A DNA stretch of 64,000 bases from Euphorbia lathyris (taxonomy: Eukaryota; Streptophyta; Magnoliopsida; Malpighiales; Euphorbiaceae): NCBI RefSeq assembly GCF_963576675.1, contig NC_088917.1, positions 17,760,001-17,824,000 on the forward strand, read 5' to 3'. The notes below the pieces were generated by a model that worked only from the letters and a program-made list of their open reading frames with translations, made no database searches and was not told where the DNA came from. Shown in pieces: positions 20,801 through 30,518 of this stretch (position 1 is the first letter of the stretch; each line of letters starts with the position of its first letter). Position numbers and translations under genes: made by a program.

Positions 20801-21642
20801 AAACGACCTTCACATGTCCTTACGGAACATTTGCATATAGGAGAATGCCCTTTGGTCTATGTAACGCACCTGCAACATTTCAACGTTGTATAACTGCGAT
20901 TTTTAATGATTTCATTGAAGATATCATGGAAGTTTTTATGGATGATTTTTCAGTTTATGGAGATTCTTTTGATTCGTGCCTAAAAAACTTGGATAAAATT
21001 TTGTCTAGGTGTGAAGAAACAAATTTGGTATTAAACTGGGAAAAATGTCATTTTATGGTTGACGAAGGAATTGTTTTAGGTCACAAAATATCTGAAAAAG
21101 GATTAGAAGTGGATAGAGCAAAAACTTCAGTAATAGAAAAATTACCCCCTCCAACTACTGTTAAGGGAGTAAGATCATTTTTAGGACATGCCGGTTTTTA
21201 CAGAAGATTTATCAAGAATTTTTCTGTAATTTCCAAACCACTCACTAATCTACTCATGAAAGATTCAACCTTTGATTTAAATGAAGATTGCGTTAAAGCT
21301 TTCGAAACATTGAAAACAGCTTTAGTCAGTGCACCTATTATTGCTAAACCCGATTGGGATTTACCCTTTGAAATTATGTGTGATGCAAGTGATTTAGCTG
21401 TCGGATGTGTTTTAGGTCAAAGGAAGGATAAGAAACTTCATGTCATTTATTATGCAAGTCACACACTGTCCGGTGCACAATTAAACTACACCACAACTGA
21501 GAAAGAAATGTTAGCTGTAGTTTTTGCATGTGATAAGTTTAGGTCATACTTGTTAGGTTCGAAAGTTATTATTTATAGTGATCATGCAGCATTAAGATGT
21601 CTATTTGCTAAAAAGGATGCAAAACCACGTCTCATTAGATGA
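17827..21642 (+). CDS. E2 gag-protease-reverse transcriptase-RNase H polyprotein
   Basis: The open frame is 1271 residues. The gag domain (about residues 95-260) has NTHLTNFLEICDTFKIPNVT and LYEAWERFKELQRLCPHH. A basic and Asn-rich linker follows. The protease active site is CDLGASINLMP (D at residue ~620). Reverse transcriptase (about 900-1130) has an intact FMDDFSV box (Asp 1039-1040). RNase H (about 1180 on) has CDAS, TEKEM and SDHAA. It ends at a TGA (21640-21642) inside RNase H, in phase with 21649-21945, so this is a nonsense change consistent with G-to-A. The M at 17845 is an alternative start. Confidence 0.92.
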   Translation: MRNFRFMRSSQSSGTSPDPIDPKIERTLKKNKKEKKNKNKTPIKTRITEPEVMTTLMDYVRPGVAGVTNSIVRPQINANQFEIKPALLNMLQNNVTFYGLPNENPNTHLTNFLEICDTFKIPNVTAEAINLRLFPFTLKDRAKEWLTSMPAATFETWEQLAQAFLSKKFPLAKTARVIKELTSFSQNDNETLYEAWERFKELQRLCPHHQLPAELLMQTFYNGLNPTTRGSLDAMSGGLFMKKTYAQVRELLEEMAINSSMWPAERGHVPIAKPLSSTTSSVKGIVNLDPVAMLQAQFSALSHKIDRFMAPCDPNGKPIQTDVDYEGMSEIEQVNFVQGQNQPNNPYSNTYNPGWRNHPNFNWRDNNNNANANQNRTTNYQNQSRDTISTLSSKIDKFINAMSGKISNHDDGFKRIENKFDQLIKNQSSSIHNLEVQIGQLAKSIPSRKEGSLPSHTEENPKEHVKAITLRSGKNYLGLEMPGNSTLPRTDLPKSKEDILNQKDAPIDSSTKPFVPKPPFPHKVRNKDYDKQLLTFLDKLKNLHINLTFMDAITQIPNYGKFLKDLISKKISWEGISSISLTEDCSSIVSSNLPTKLKDPGCFTIPCKLGDIEFPSCLCDLGASINLMPLSIFNKLGLEEDIKCTNMVLQLADQTTKRPYGIIEDVLVKVDKFIFPTDFVILDFAYDINCPLIFGRPFMNTGRALVDVSEGKVVLRIGDDKIEFDMNQAMKYPMEDFACMKLDLIEECVNDIVQKEEIIEPIMSEELEDKDPEPLIREDGPVPPLIIVPPKLELKELPSHLRYAFLGEGDSLPIIISNKLTQVQEEKLKGVVRNRIGSMGWQISDLKGINPSIVMYRIHLEEDKPPKADRQRRLNPNMKEVVKNEITKLLDNGIIYPISDSEWVSPIHCVPKKGGITVVRNEEGELIPTRTTTGWRVCIDYRNLNKATRKDHFPLPFIDQMIERIAGHAFYCFLDGYSGFFQIYIYPDDQDKTTFTCPYGTFAYRRMPFGLCNAPATFQRCITAIFNDFIEDIMEVFMDDFSVYGDSFDSCLKNLDKILSRCEETNLVLNWEKCHFMVDEGIVLGHKISEKGLEVDRAKTSVIEKLPPPTTVKGVRSFLGHAGFYRRFIKNFSVISKPLTNLLMKDSTFDLNEDCVKAFETLKTALVSAPIIAKPDWDLPFEIMCDASDLAVGCVLGQRKDKKLHVIYYASHTLSGAQLNYTTTEKEMLAVVFACDKFRSYLLGSKVIIYSDHAALRCLFAKKDAKPRLIR

Positions 21643-21648
21643 GTTTTA

Positions 21649-21945
21649 TTGTTACAAGAATTTGATATAGAAATAAAAGACAAAAAGGGAGTAGAAAACC
21701 TTGTCGCCGATCATCTATCGAGACTTGAAGATGAAAATGGTCCTATAGGTGAAACTAACGGTATACGAGATGATTTCCCTGATGAACATCTCTATCAAAT
21801 GAAAAGTGTCATGTCACCATGGTATGCGGATATTGCAAATTATCTTGCAGCCAATATTGCTCCGGAAGGATTAACTTTCCAACAAAAGAAGAAATTTTTC
21901 TTTGACATTAAACAGTATTTTTGGGAAGATCCTTTTTTTGTTTAA
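21649..21945 (+). pseudogene. E2 RNase H end and linker to integrase
   Basis: The frame is the same as 17827-21642 across the stop. EFDIEIKDKKGVENLVADHL is the conserved end of gypsy RNase H. A run of seven T (21933-21939) then shifts the frame by one base. Confidence 0.85.
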
Positions 21946-22588
21946 GACTTGTGGTGACAGGATAATTAGGGGATGCGTTAGTGAAAATGAATATGAATCC
22001 ATAATGTCGGAATGCCATTCTAGCTCTTATGGAGGACATAATGGAGTTAGCAAGACAGTAGCTAGAATATTTGAATGTGGTTTCTTTTGGCCTACGATGT
22101 TTAAAGACGTCCGTTCATTTATTACTCGTTGTGATAAGTGCCAAAGAACAGGAAATCTAGGAAGGAAAGATGAGATGCCCCTCACAACCATATTAGAAGT
22201 TGAAGTCTTCGATATGTGGGGAATAGATTTCATGGGACCTTTTCCCCCTTTTTTTGGTAAAACTTACATATTAGTTGCCGTTGATTATGTTTCAAAGTGG
22301 GTTGAAGCAATTGCAACCCCGACGAACGATTCTAAAGTAGTCATTAATTTTCTTGATGATATATTTTGTAGATTTGGTTGTCCTAGAGTCATCATTAGTG
22401 ATGGCGGTACCCATTTTATAAACAGAAGTTTTGAAACGCTTATGAAAAAATATAGAGTACGCCACCGCGTGTCTACGCCATACCATCCTCAGTCAAATGG
22501 TCAGGCGGAGATATCAAATAGAGAACTCAAATGGATTTTAGAAAAAAAACAGTTTCATCTTCAAGAAAAGATTGGTCTCGTAAACTAA
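21902..22588 (+). pseudogene. E2 integrase, zinc finger and catalytic core
   Basis: True sequence starts at about 21940 after the T-run frameshift. The zinc-binding part ends CDKCQRTG. The catalytic core has D in [11 protein letters not shown] in IISDGGTHF and E in [11 protein letters not shown]. The frame is lost at a run of eight A (22542-22549), where a second shift returns to the original pol frame. Confidence 0.9.
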
Positions 22589-23103
22589 ATGATGCGTTAT
22601 GGGCATACCGTACTGCATTCAAAACACCAATAGGAATGACTCCATACCGCTTAGTGTATGGGAAGGCATGTCATCTGCCAGTCGAACTAGAACATAAAGC
22701 CTATTGGGCTATTAGGGAACTTAACTTTGATTTACGACAAGCAGGTAAAATATGTTTGCTCGATTTAAATGAGTTAGATGAGTTACGCCATCTATCTTAC
22801 GAAAATGCAAAGATTTATAAAGAAAAAATTAAAAAATGGCACGATGCCAAAATTAAAGTCAAACACTTTAATGTTGGGGATAAAGTGTTGTTATTTAATT
22901 CACGACTTCATTTATTTCCAGGAAAACTTAAGTCCAGATGGATAGGACCGTATTTAGTCGTCAAAACATTCGATTATAGTTCTTTAGAACTGGAAGGTCC
23001 TAACGGGGTTCGTTTCAAAGTTAATGGTAATCGATGTAAAATCTATTATGAAAATATTTCACAAATAGGAATTGAGTTCGTAACAAGATTATCTGACGTA
23101 TAA
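22531..23103 (+). pseudogene. E2 integrase C-terminal part
   Basis: True sequence begins at about 22550. [20 protein letters not shown] is the standard segment after the catalytic Glu, followed by [20 protein letters not shown] and a C-terminal GPYLVVKTF region. It is in phase with the gag-pol frame. TAA closes pol at 23101-23103. Confidence 0.9.
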
Positions 23104-23772
23104 ATCATTTCGTTTATTTAGTTTTTTTGTTCATTTTATTTTATTTTATTTTATTTTTATTTTATTTTATTTTTTCTTCAAAATGCCATTTTTATGATTA
23201 GATGACTTAATGTTATGATTTACATGCATAAAATATGTTTACTTTATGATTTTAGATTTGATTTTAGGAAATTAGACCAAAATTGAAGTTTCAGGCAATT
23301 CTCTGCCGAGAATTTGGAATTCTCAGCTGAGAATCCTCTTTTTCAGAGTTGTCCAAATAGGTTAGGTTTTTTTTTCTGAACTTACCGAGAATAATTAATT
23401 CTCTACCGTCAATCAGAAAATGGGTTACGACGCCTGATTTCTGCAAGGAAATCAGCGTGTCGCGACCGAGAATTTGGAATTCTCGGTCGCGACACGCGTT
23501 ATTCCTGCACTATTAGGCCTGATTCATCTTCAACCTGCAGACAAACCCTTTCATAAACGAAAACTTAAGTTTCTTCAATTCCGAAGGGTGTAATTTTATA
23601 TCTTTTCGCATCAAAACAACACCTCGTTTCGTCCTACGATCTTATAAATTCATCCATAAGGATCTTGGTTCTGTTACAGATCTTTTTCATCTTTGTCAGA
23701 TCAAATTTCTGATTTTCTTCAAACACCATTTTTCACTAAGTAACAGAAACCTTGTTTCTTTATTTCTACACA
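23104..23772 (+). other. E2 spacer with first paired-hairpin module
   Basis: This is noncoding. It starts with a TTTTA-rich run (23130-23175), then the hairpin module at 23296-23497, and ends in a pyrimidine-rich leader before the first extra ORF. No promoter or splice site could be assigned with confidence. Confidence 0.6.
23455..23497. repeat. 20-bp perfect GC-rich hairpin in E2
   Basis: The left arm 23455-23474 and right arm 23478-23497 are exact reverse complements with loop TGG. The core GAGAATTTGGAATTCTC also occurs at 23308-23324. Related hairpins are at 25366-25408, 28618-28658 and, inverted, in 39230-39658. Confidence 0.9.
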
Positions 23773-24720
23773 ATGCCTACTAAACACAAAACCTCTAACC
23801 ACAATACTGTTTCAAACACCAAACGCCCAGACTTATCCAAACGGTATGGGGCGCCTTTTCCTATCTTCAATCACGACGAAGGTAGGCGTTACTGGAGGCT
23901 CTGTTACAAATTCTTCACTGGAATATTATATATGGATGGCTTTCTGAACACTCAACTTGGCATTAGCGATGACATGAGTCGCTATTTGGAACGTTTAGAG
24001 TGGACAAAATTCGCCAAAATGCGATTTCCAATCATTGGCGATTGGATTCTCGAATTCTTTTGTACCGTTCGTTTTGTCAATAAACGACGGGTACGTCTCA
24101 GTTTTCGTCGAGATGGCGAAATCTTCACTTTCGGCTATCCCGAGTTGCATGCTTGGTTTGGTTTTTCTCTGAAGGATACCATCAAATGTCATCCTGGAAA
24201 AGACATGACGTCCACGGATATTTGGAGAATGCTTACCGGTTTTTGGCGTTTCAATCCTAGACTCGCCTATAATCATTCCTTTCACTCCAATTCCATGCTG
24301 TATTTGCACAAATTTTTGTGTCACAGTTTATTCGGTCGCACATTTAGTAGTGTGGTTCGTGACACAAATCTTTATGTTCTTGGAGATATATTCCAGGGAA
24401 ATGCAGTGGATTCTTCAAAGATTCTGATGGAGGGTCTTGTCGCCGCTTCTCGATCCAAGGATAAAAAGATTGGGTTCGGCAATATAATCTGTGGAATAAT
24501 TCTAGGTACCAAGGGTACCATTGATGTTCCTTGGAGTGATGATGAATTCTTCCTGACGATAGACTATGAGTTTTTAGAGTTCGAAGGACTCGTAAAACGT
24601 GTCTTTCGTGCAGGCCCATATTTTCTTTCTGCACCGGAACGTCAAGCTTTCGTGCAGTTAAAAATCGACCATTATAGGGCCACCGAAATCCCGCTTGATA
24701 GGGATGAATATGTAGAGTAG
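23773..24720 (+). CDS. E2 extra ORF A (Athila ORF-1-like, envelope position)
   Basis: The protein is 315 residues from MPTKHK; the frame is also open 21 bases upstream. It lies where Athila elements carry an additional protein of unknown function, sometimes called envelope-like because of its position. Visible blocks are WTKFAKMRFPIIGDWILEFF, LSFRRDGEIFTFGYPELH and LYLHKFLCHSLFGR. No signal peptide or convincing membrane span is visible, which argues against a real envelope. It is homologous along most of its length to ORF B (25736-26944). Start 23773 was chosen because ORF B begins with a similar MP-TK motif. Confidence 0.75.
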   Translation: MPTKHKTSNHNTVSNTKRPDLSKRYGAPFPIFNHDEGRRYWRLCYKFFTGILYMDGFLNTQLGISDDMSRYLERLEWTKFAKMRFPIIGDWILEFFCTVRFVNKRRVRLSFRRDGEIFTFGYPELHAWFGFSLKDTIKCHPGKDMTSTDIWRMLTGFWRFNPRLAYNHSFHSNSMLYLHKFLCHSLFGRTFSSVVRDTNLYVLGDIFQGNAVDSSKILMEGLVAASRSKDKKIGFGNIICGIILGTKGTIDVPWSDDEFFLTIDYEFLEFEGLVKRVFRAGPYFLSAPERQAFVQLKIDHYRATEIPLDRDEYVE

Positions 24721-25735
24721 TTTAGGTTTTTCATTTTAATTTGTATATATTTTTCTTATTTTTGTTGTAATTTATGTGTTTGTTTTTAATTTTGTACATA
24801 TATGATTCAATTAATAAATTCACTTTGTTCATATATTTCATCTTTGTTCATTTATTTTCTAATAATTGCAAATATTGGTTAAATGACAATAATTAAATGT
24901 TTAGATTAGTCTAAAAAGATTTCTTATTTTAAACACATAATCCAGTTTCACAAACTTAATTCATTAAGTTTAATACATTAGGATTTTTCAATTCATTCGA
25001 TTGATTACTTTCATGTATTCAATATATATTTATATGCACTTAATATGCACTTAATATGGTTCTTTTAACTTGTATGCATAAATGAGCATTTAAGTTTCAT
25101 TAATTCTATATTTATCACCATTTAATTCCAATTAATAAAGTTAAACTTTTGGTTTTCCTTGCAATTAATGACATTTATTTTTAGTTTTTGAGTACAGGGA
25201 CAGTTTTTATTAAGTTCAGGACCCAATTCCTCAAAAAAATTGCACAAACCAAGTCATTGGGCACCATTATAGCCATTTTTGACCAATTCTCTACCGAAAA
25301 TTAATAATTCTCGGTATGAGCAGCAAAAACGGACCGAATTCAGAGAGAAAAATTCTCTGAAATTCGCGTGCCGCGACCGCAGCTTTGCCATTCGCGGTCG
25401 CAACACGCGATTTATAGGCCCTTTTGATTCCGATTTTTGACACAATTTTTGCCTATTCCTATTCCTATTCTATCTCTACATCTACATAATACCCCCTATA
25501 TGAACCTACCTCTTACACAAACCTCACATCACCTCTCTTTTTACCCAATCCCTTACTCCAAACTCTTCCCCATAAAACAACTTTCACTCTTCCCAATTTA
25601 TTCATTCCCATTTCTATACTCTTTTCAAATCAAACACCTACCATTCCATCCCCCACACTCATCTTCAAGCTTTGCTCTTTCTCTCAATTCATTTTTTTTC
25701 TTCTTCTTCTTCCCAAACCCTAAAACACCCTTAAA
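24721..25735 (+). other. E2 spacer with second paired-hairpin module
   Basis: AT-rich noncoding sequence, then hairpins at 25292-25316 (TACCGA.../...TCGGTA), 25339-25361 (TTCAGAGA/TCTCTGAA) and 25366-25408 (GCGTGCCGCGACCGC with GCGGTCGCAACACGC). A C/T-rich leader follows before ORF B. The arrangement repeats that before ORF A. Confidence 0.65.
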
Positions 25736-26944
25736 ATGCCTTGAACCAAGCGTGTTGGTCACAAGCCCATTGTAACGGAAGCTAATCGCCTTCGGGTTCA
25801 ATGCGGGGCTTATTTCGATATCGAAACGGAGGAGGAAGCCGCTCGTTTCAAACATTTTTCACAAGCCGATCGCCAATTTGTGGACATGCAGTTCCATTCA
25901 GTAAGAGCATTGAATTTCTCCACTAGAATTGATGCTTTTATTGAGGCTTTGGGTTGGCAAGAATTCGTTAATATGCGTTTTTCCCGTATTAATGAATATG
26001 TGGTGGAGTTTTTGGTCACTTTGACAATGAACAAGAAGAAAACTTCAATATCTTTTAGGAATGAGGGTACCACTTACACCATTGATTATGAAGCAATGGG
26101 AAATATGTTTGGTTTCCCTACTTCTGATTTTTATGATAAGCCTAAGGATTTTGGTAATGATGCTATTTGGCAAACTCTTTCGGACCAAGACTATTTTAAT
26201 TCGAAAAACACCTCAAGCAAGTTGATTAAGGACAATTGTGTGTTCTTCTTTCATAAATATTTGAGTTTTTCCTTGTTTGGGCGTGCTGAGAGTTCAAAGA
26301 TTCAGGTTCGGGATTTGTTTGTTTTGGATAGTTTGTTTAAAGGCTTGCGGATTGATAGCATTGGTATTCTGTTTGAAAATTTGTTACGTGCTTCGAGGGC
26401 TACTACCATTCAAATCCCTCTCTATAATTTTATCACCGCTATTGTGTTGGGAGCACGGGGTGAATTGGCGGATTTTGACATGTCCACCTACCAAGGGTAT
26501 GTTCCAATTTTGGACATCTCGACACTTGAGCGGGCTCACTTGTTGCTTACTTCGGTTCCTCCCGTTTTTATATCATATGCTTCCCGTATTGCCCATCTTC
26601 GTGGCACTATGGGTGGTGGCGCTTCGAGTTCTCAATTTGTAGGTACCGACGAAGGAGGCGAGGCGGAAGGCGAGGAGGATGAACCACAAGCTCAACCACA
26701 ACCCCAAGCACCTCAAGAGGATGATCCGGTGGATTTGCGGAGGATTTTGAACCAAATCAATTCCAACAATCGTCAAATGAACTTAAGAATTGATGATTTG
26801 GTAGAAAACAACATGGTGATGCATGACAACCTCAACCTTTTGAGGCGTGAGCATAGGTCTACTCGGCATCGGATGCTTTCCTTCTTCCGTTGCCGAAATG
26901 TGGAGACTTCACCTACACCTCCGGATTCCCCACCTCATGCATAG
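25736..26944 (+). pseudogene. E2 extra ORF B, paralogue of ORF A, stop at codon 3
   Basis: ATG at 25736 is followed by TGA at 25742-25744; the same frame then runs open to 26944. The intact part (about 400 codons) aligns with ORF A: EFVNMRFSRINEYVVEFLV, TSISFRNEGTTYTIDYEAM, FFFHKYLSFSLFGR. Its C-terminus differs, with an acidic Pro/Gln-rich stretch and a heptad-like segment (LRRILNQINSNN...) suggesting a coiled coil. Translation could restart at the M at 25880. The function is unknown; it looks like a tandem duplicate of ORF A. Confidence 0.75.
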
Positions 26945-28354
26945 GTTGTTTTCTTTATTTTTATTTTTATCTTGTTAAAATTTGGTACAATATTTATTTT
27001 TAATATGTTTGGTACACTTTTCAATTTTTACTTTTTGTTGAATGCTTTTAATTTGCTAATATTCTATCTTTATTTCGTATGCTTTCTTTCGTGCTTATTT
27101 TTCATGATCACTCGATTTTTGCACCAATGAGGACATGGTCCAATTTAAGTGTGGGAGGAGATATACATATATCATTTTTAGCACATATAACAAATGCAAC
27201 GAATAATTTTTATTTCAAATGCAACATATATTGCAACACATTTTATTTTTACACTATTTTTATAAACTTGTCATTTTTCATATATTTATAAATTAATCAT
27301 AAGATAGTATGATTATTTTTTTAGGTTATCGTTATCGTTAGAAAAAATATTTCTATACGGGTAATATTTTTCAAATTTTTCACAAATCTCCGATACGATT
27401 CTAAGTAAAATTGTCTCGAGTGAATGTATTTTAGTTAAATAAAATTCTTTATTTTTAATCTCTATTTTATATCATGCAATTCATGATACAATAAATCTTA
27501 TTTTAAATTTTCAATTAGGTTTATAGGCATTAAATTGAACTAGCAATTTTTCGCTCGGTTTGATTTCGTCTTACATTAACACCAATTGAAGTTTTTAAGG
27601 AAACTTTAGCCATAATACATGTTGAATTTTAAGTCAATATAGGATGAATGTGCTATCTTTCTTTTTCCCAATTTACAATTTATATTTCATATTAATCAAT
27701 CAATTAGTTGAATTCTTAACTTTTGGCCACAATTGAGACCAACCTTATCACAATCGAGGTATGAAAGGGAAGAAAATTAAGTACCGTTTACTTGTGGCCA
27801 CGATTACGACCACCCTTATCACAATCGAGGTATGGAAGGAACGTTAAAACAAAAAAATAAGTGTGTTTAAGTTTAAAGTAACGATTGCGTCCACCCATGG
27901 CATAGTCGGTACCTCTTAAGCGAACATTAAGCAATAACATACGTATAAAAGTTACGAACAAGACCACCCTTATCTCGGGCGTAACTAAGCAAATAAATTA
28001 ATCCTAAGTACTTATTTAAATATACAATATATCTCATATATTAGTTTAGGTTTAGGAAAGTAAATTTTGTGCTTTGAAATGCCTTGAGACAAAAGACTCA
28101 ATAACATGCGTGCTTATATCGTCCCGAATGCTTCAATTCAAAATTGAAAATACAAGACGAATGATATATCGTATTTATACTAAGTTAGTTTGATGTTTTG
28201 CGTATAAATTTGCCATGCGAAGTAAGTCTTTTTGGCTTAACTAATTCAAAAGGTAATACAGAGATATATGTTTTATTTTCAATAACGAGGTTAGTTAAAG
28301 AATAAATTCAGTGAAATTTTGCTCGGGACTAGCAAAAGATTAAGTGTGGAGATT
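26945..28354 (+). other. E2 3' untranslated region
   Basis: No gene is evident. It contains four degenerate ~75 bp repeats (27720-27990) sharing GACCACCCTTATC and AATCGAGGTATG words. A polypurine-like AAGTGTGGGAGGAGA lies at 27146-27160. The real polypurine tract, AAGTGTGGAGATT, lies just before the 3' LTR (28342-28354). Confidence 0.65.
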
Positions 28355-29795
28355 TGTTAAGCCCAAAATATACCTAAAATATCATCAATAATTACATCAA
28401 TATTGCTATGAATTTATGCTGTTTATATCTGTTTAGAATACTTTTACTCTCGAATATGTTTCTTTCATTCAAGGTACATAAATATTTGGTAACATCCAAA
28501 TAGGAGTGAAAAAGGATCAAAAATAGAAGAAAAACCCTACAAAAGGAGTCGAAGACGACAAAATTAATAACGCCAAATCGAGGACGAGAACGAAAGCCAA
28601 AGACGCGGAAAAGTTCCGTGCCGCGACTGCGGCCCCCCCAATTCTCGGTCGCGACACGCTCCCTTCAGCTTCTCCTTCCCTTCGTTCGAAGACCAAATTG
28701 ATGCTCCCCCATTCTCGGCCGAGAATTAAATATTCTCGGTAAGAGCAGAAATCTGTAGAAGCCAAATTGCACACTTTCGTTTTGGACGAAACGCGTTCGT
28801 TCGGGTGGATAAAGACGTCCTTTCACAACGGATACGATCCTTCACAATGGACACGACACTTCAATCACGACTCTTCAACATCTATAAATAAAGAGGTGAT
28901 TTGAGAGTTGAAATGGATAATGAGATATGTAGAAGAAAGAGATTAGTATAGAATTTATGCAGAAATTCCGAGTCAAGTGATTCAGAATTTAGATTTCATT
29001 TCTGTTCAAAACAATATGATGTACACACATTGTTTATTCAATAATAACAAATTCAGTAACGTTTAGACATTGTTCCAATTTAGTTTTCATTTTGGTAGTA
29101 GACAGACCCCGTCTCTATTACGAAGATTCAACGAGAAGATTGAGTAGAGGATCCGCCCCTGAGCCTGACAAACTCTAACGAAACCCAAGGAAAGGATTGA
29201 CAACCCGTTCACTTGCAAGTCGTCGAATGTTTCCATGCTCCATGTTCTCTGTAAACTTGTATCAATTTATATTTCATCTAATAAAGTCCGTTCTATTCGA
29301 TAAATTTTTATGCAGCACTTTGGTAAAGGATCCGAAGTGGATTGATGCTGGTGTTTTCATTAAAACGTAGTTTAATTCAAAATCTTTACAAGGAAACTTT
29401 GTTGAACACTTAGACAAATTATTATCTCGGTAGAGTTTTAATTTGATTAAAGGCAAGTATCCCGGATAAGGGTATTTTCATGTTCAAAGCCTAAAAATTA
29501 GAGGTTCCGTCATTTATTCATCGTCATAATTTATACAAAGTTTAAAGTTGTTTTCTTTGCTTAATGAAACGAATACATTTGTTTACTTTTCTAAAAAGTA
29601 CTAAGCGTTCCTGTCTTGCAAATTCATTCTTAAATCAGAATATTTTCTAACATTTTCATACTCTAATCTAATTCTTATTCTAACAGATTCAAAACCGATT
29701 CAAAATAAGTTTTTGTTAAAAAAAACGTTCCCTGTGGGATCGATATCTTTTATTACTACAAGCGTATACCGTGCACTTGCGGAAATCGCTCAACA
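28355..29795 (+). repeat. E2 3' LTR, complete
   Basis: It is 1441 bp, starts TGTTAAGCCC after the polypurine tract and ends CAACA. TATAAATA is near 28884. The U3 part (28355-28783) equals 39658-39230 inverted. It holds the third hairpin module: CGTGCCGCGACTG with CGGTCGCGACACG (28618-28658), a perfect 16-bp palindrome at 28711-28726, and CCGAGAAT/ATTCTCGG (28719-28739). GGTAT target duplication follows at 29796-29800. Confidence 0.95.
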
Positions 29796-30518
29796 GGTAT
29801 GATTGTCCCTTTATAGTTGCAATCTGAGGATCAAATCATTTGAATTTGATTTGTCCGTTGAATCCAAAACGGCTCTTTTGGGAGACAAGGCTCTGGTCAG
29901 CTTCAGGCTTGCAGGCCAATCCTGTCGTCTGATTTCCTCAGGTACCAGGCTTGTCCTTTTCTTGCAGTTTTGTCTTTTTGTACAGGTTTCGTCTTTTAGC
30001 TAACGGACGTTTGACCCATGCGTCTCGAAATCATTTCTGTGCGTAATTCCGAGGTTCCTATTATTGGTTTAGACAGTTGTCGGACTTGTCTTTTAGCTAA
30101 CGGATCATTGGTGCTGTCCTGAAGATCACTCGACATGACTTTGTTATTCGTTGTCTTTTGATTGTTGCCAATTCAGATACTGAGTTCTCTTTTACTCAAC
30201 TTCCATGGTCAGCTTCGTTCTGCAAGACATAGTTCTTAAGAAGTCTTTTCTTCTTTTGATACTGAGTTCCGTTCCACTCAGCTTCATTGATTGACTTGAT
30301 CTTTAAGCTTCTGTTTCTGAAGATGACTTAACTTCTCTTACGCTGAGTTCCACTCTACTCAGCTTGTGCTGTGATCTTATGCTGACTTCGTCCTATCTTA
30401 CTTTTTATTTCTATTTGTATTTATATTTATACTCAACATTGAACAAACACATTAGTACAATTAAATCAAAGCACTTAAATTTAATTGTCTCTTAATCATG
30501 GATTATTTTGTCAAATCA
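29796..30518 (-). repeat. Ty1/copia-type LTR, 5' part
   Basis: Read on the minus strand this starts near TGATTTGACAAAATAATCC and runs to the E2 insertion site. It continues at 39664-40411 once the inversion is undone, giving about 1.47 kb ending ACGGGACCAACA. E2 had therefore inserted in this LTR. No matching second LTR, primer site or target duplication was found, so it is a solo or truncated LTR. The start is approximate. Confidence 0.65.

Larger units (their letters stand above)
16614..29795 (+). mobile_element. E2: Athila-lineage Ty3/gypsy retrotransposon, main part
   Basis: Order on plus: truncated 5' LTR (to 17653), primer site, gag-protease-RT-RNase H, integrase, two extra ORFs, long 3' untranslated region, polypurine tract, 3' LTR. 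The gag and pol style, the tRNA-Asp-type primer site and the extra ORF after pol mark Athila. The first ~430 bp of the 5' LTR are at 39230-39658, inverted. The full element is about 13.6 kb. Target duplication GGTAT is at 29796-29800 and, inverted, at 39659-39663. Confidence 0.9.

Noticed and set aside
23773..24720. Viral envelope gene
   Set aside because: The position after pol suggests it, but no signal peptide, membrane anchor or cleavage site is visible. It is kept as an Athila extra ORF of unknown role.
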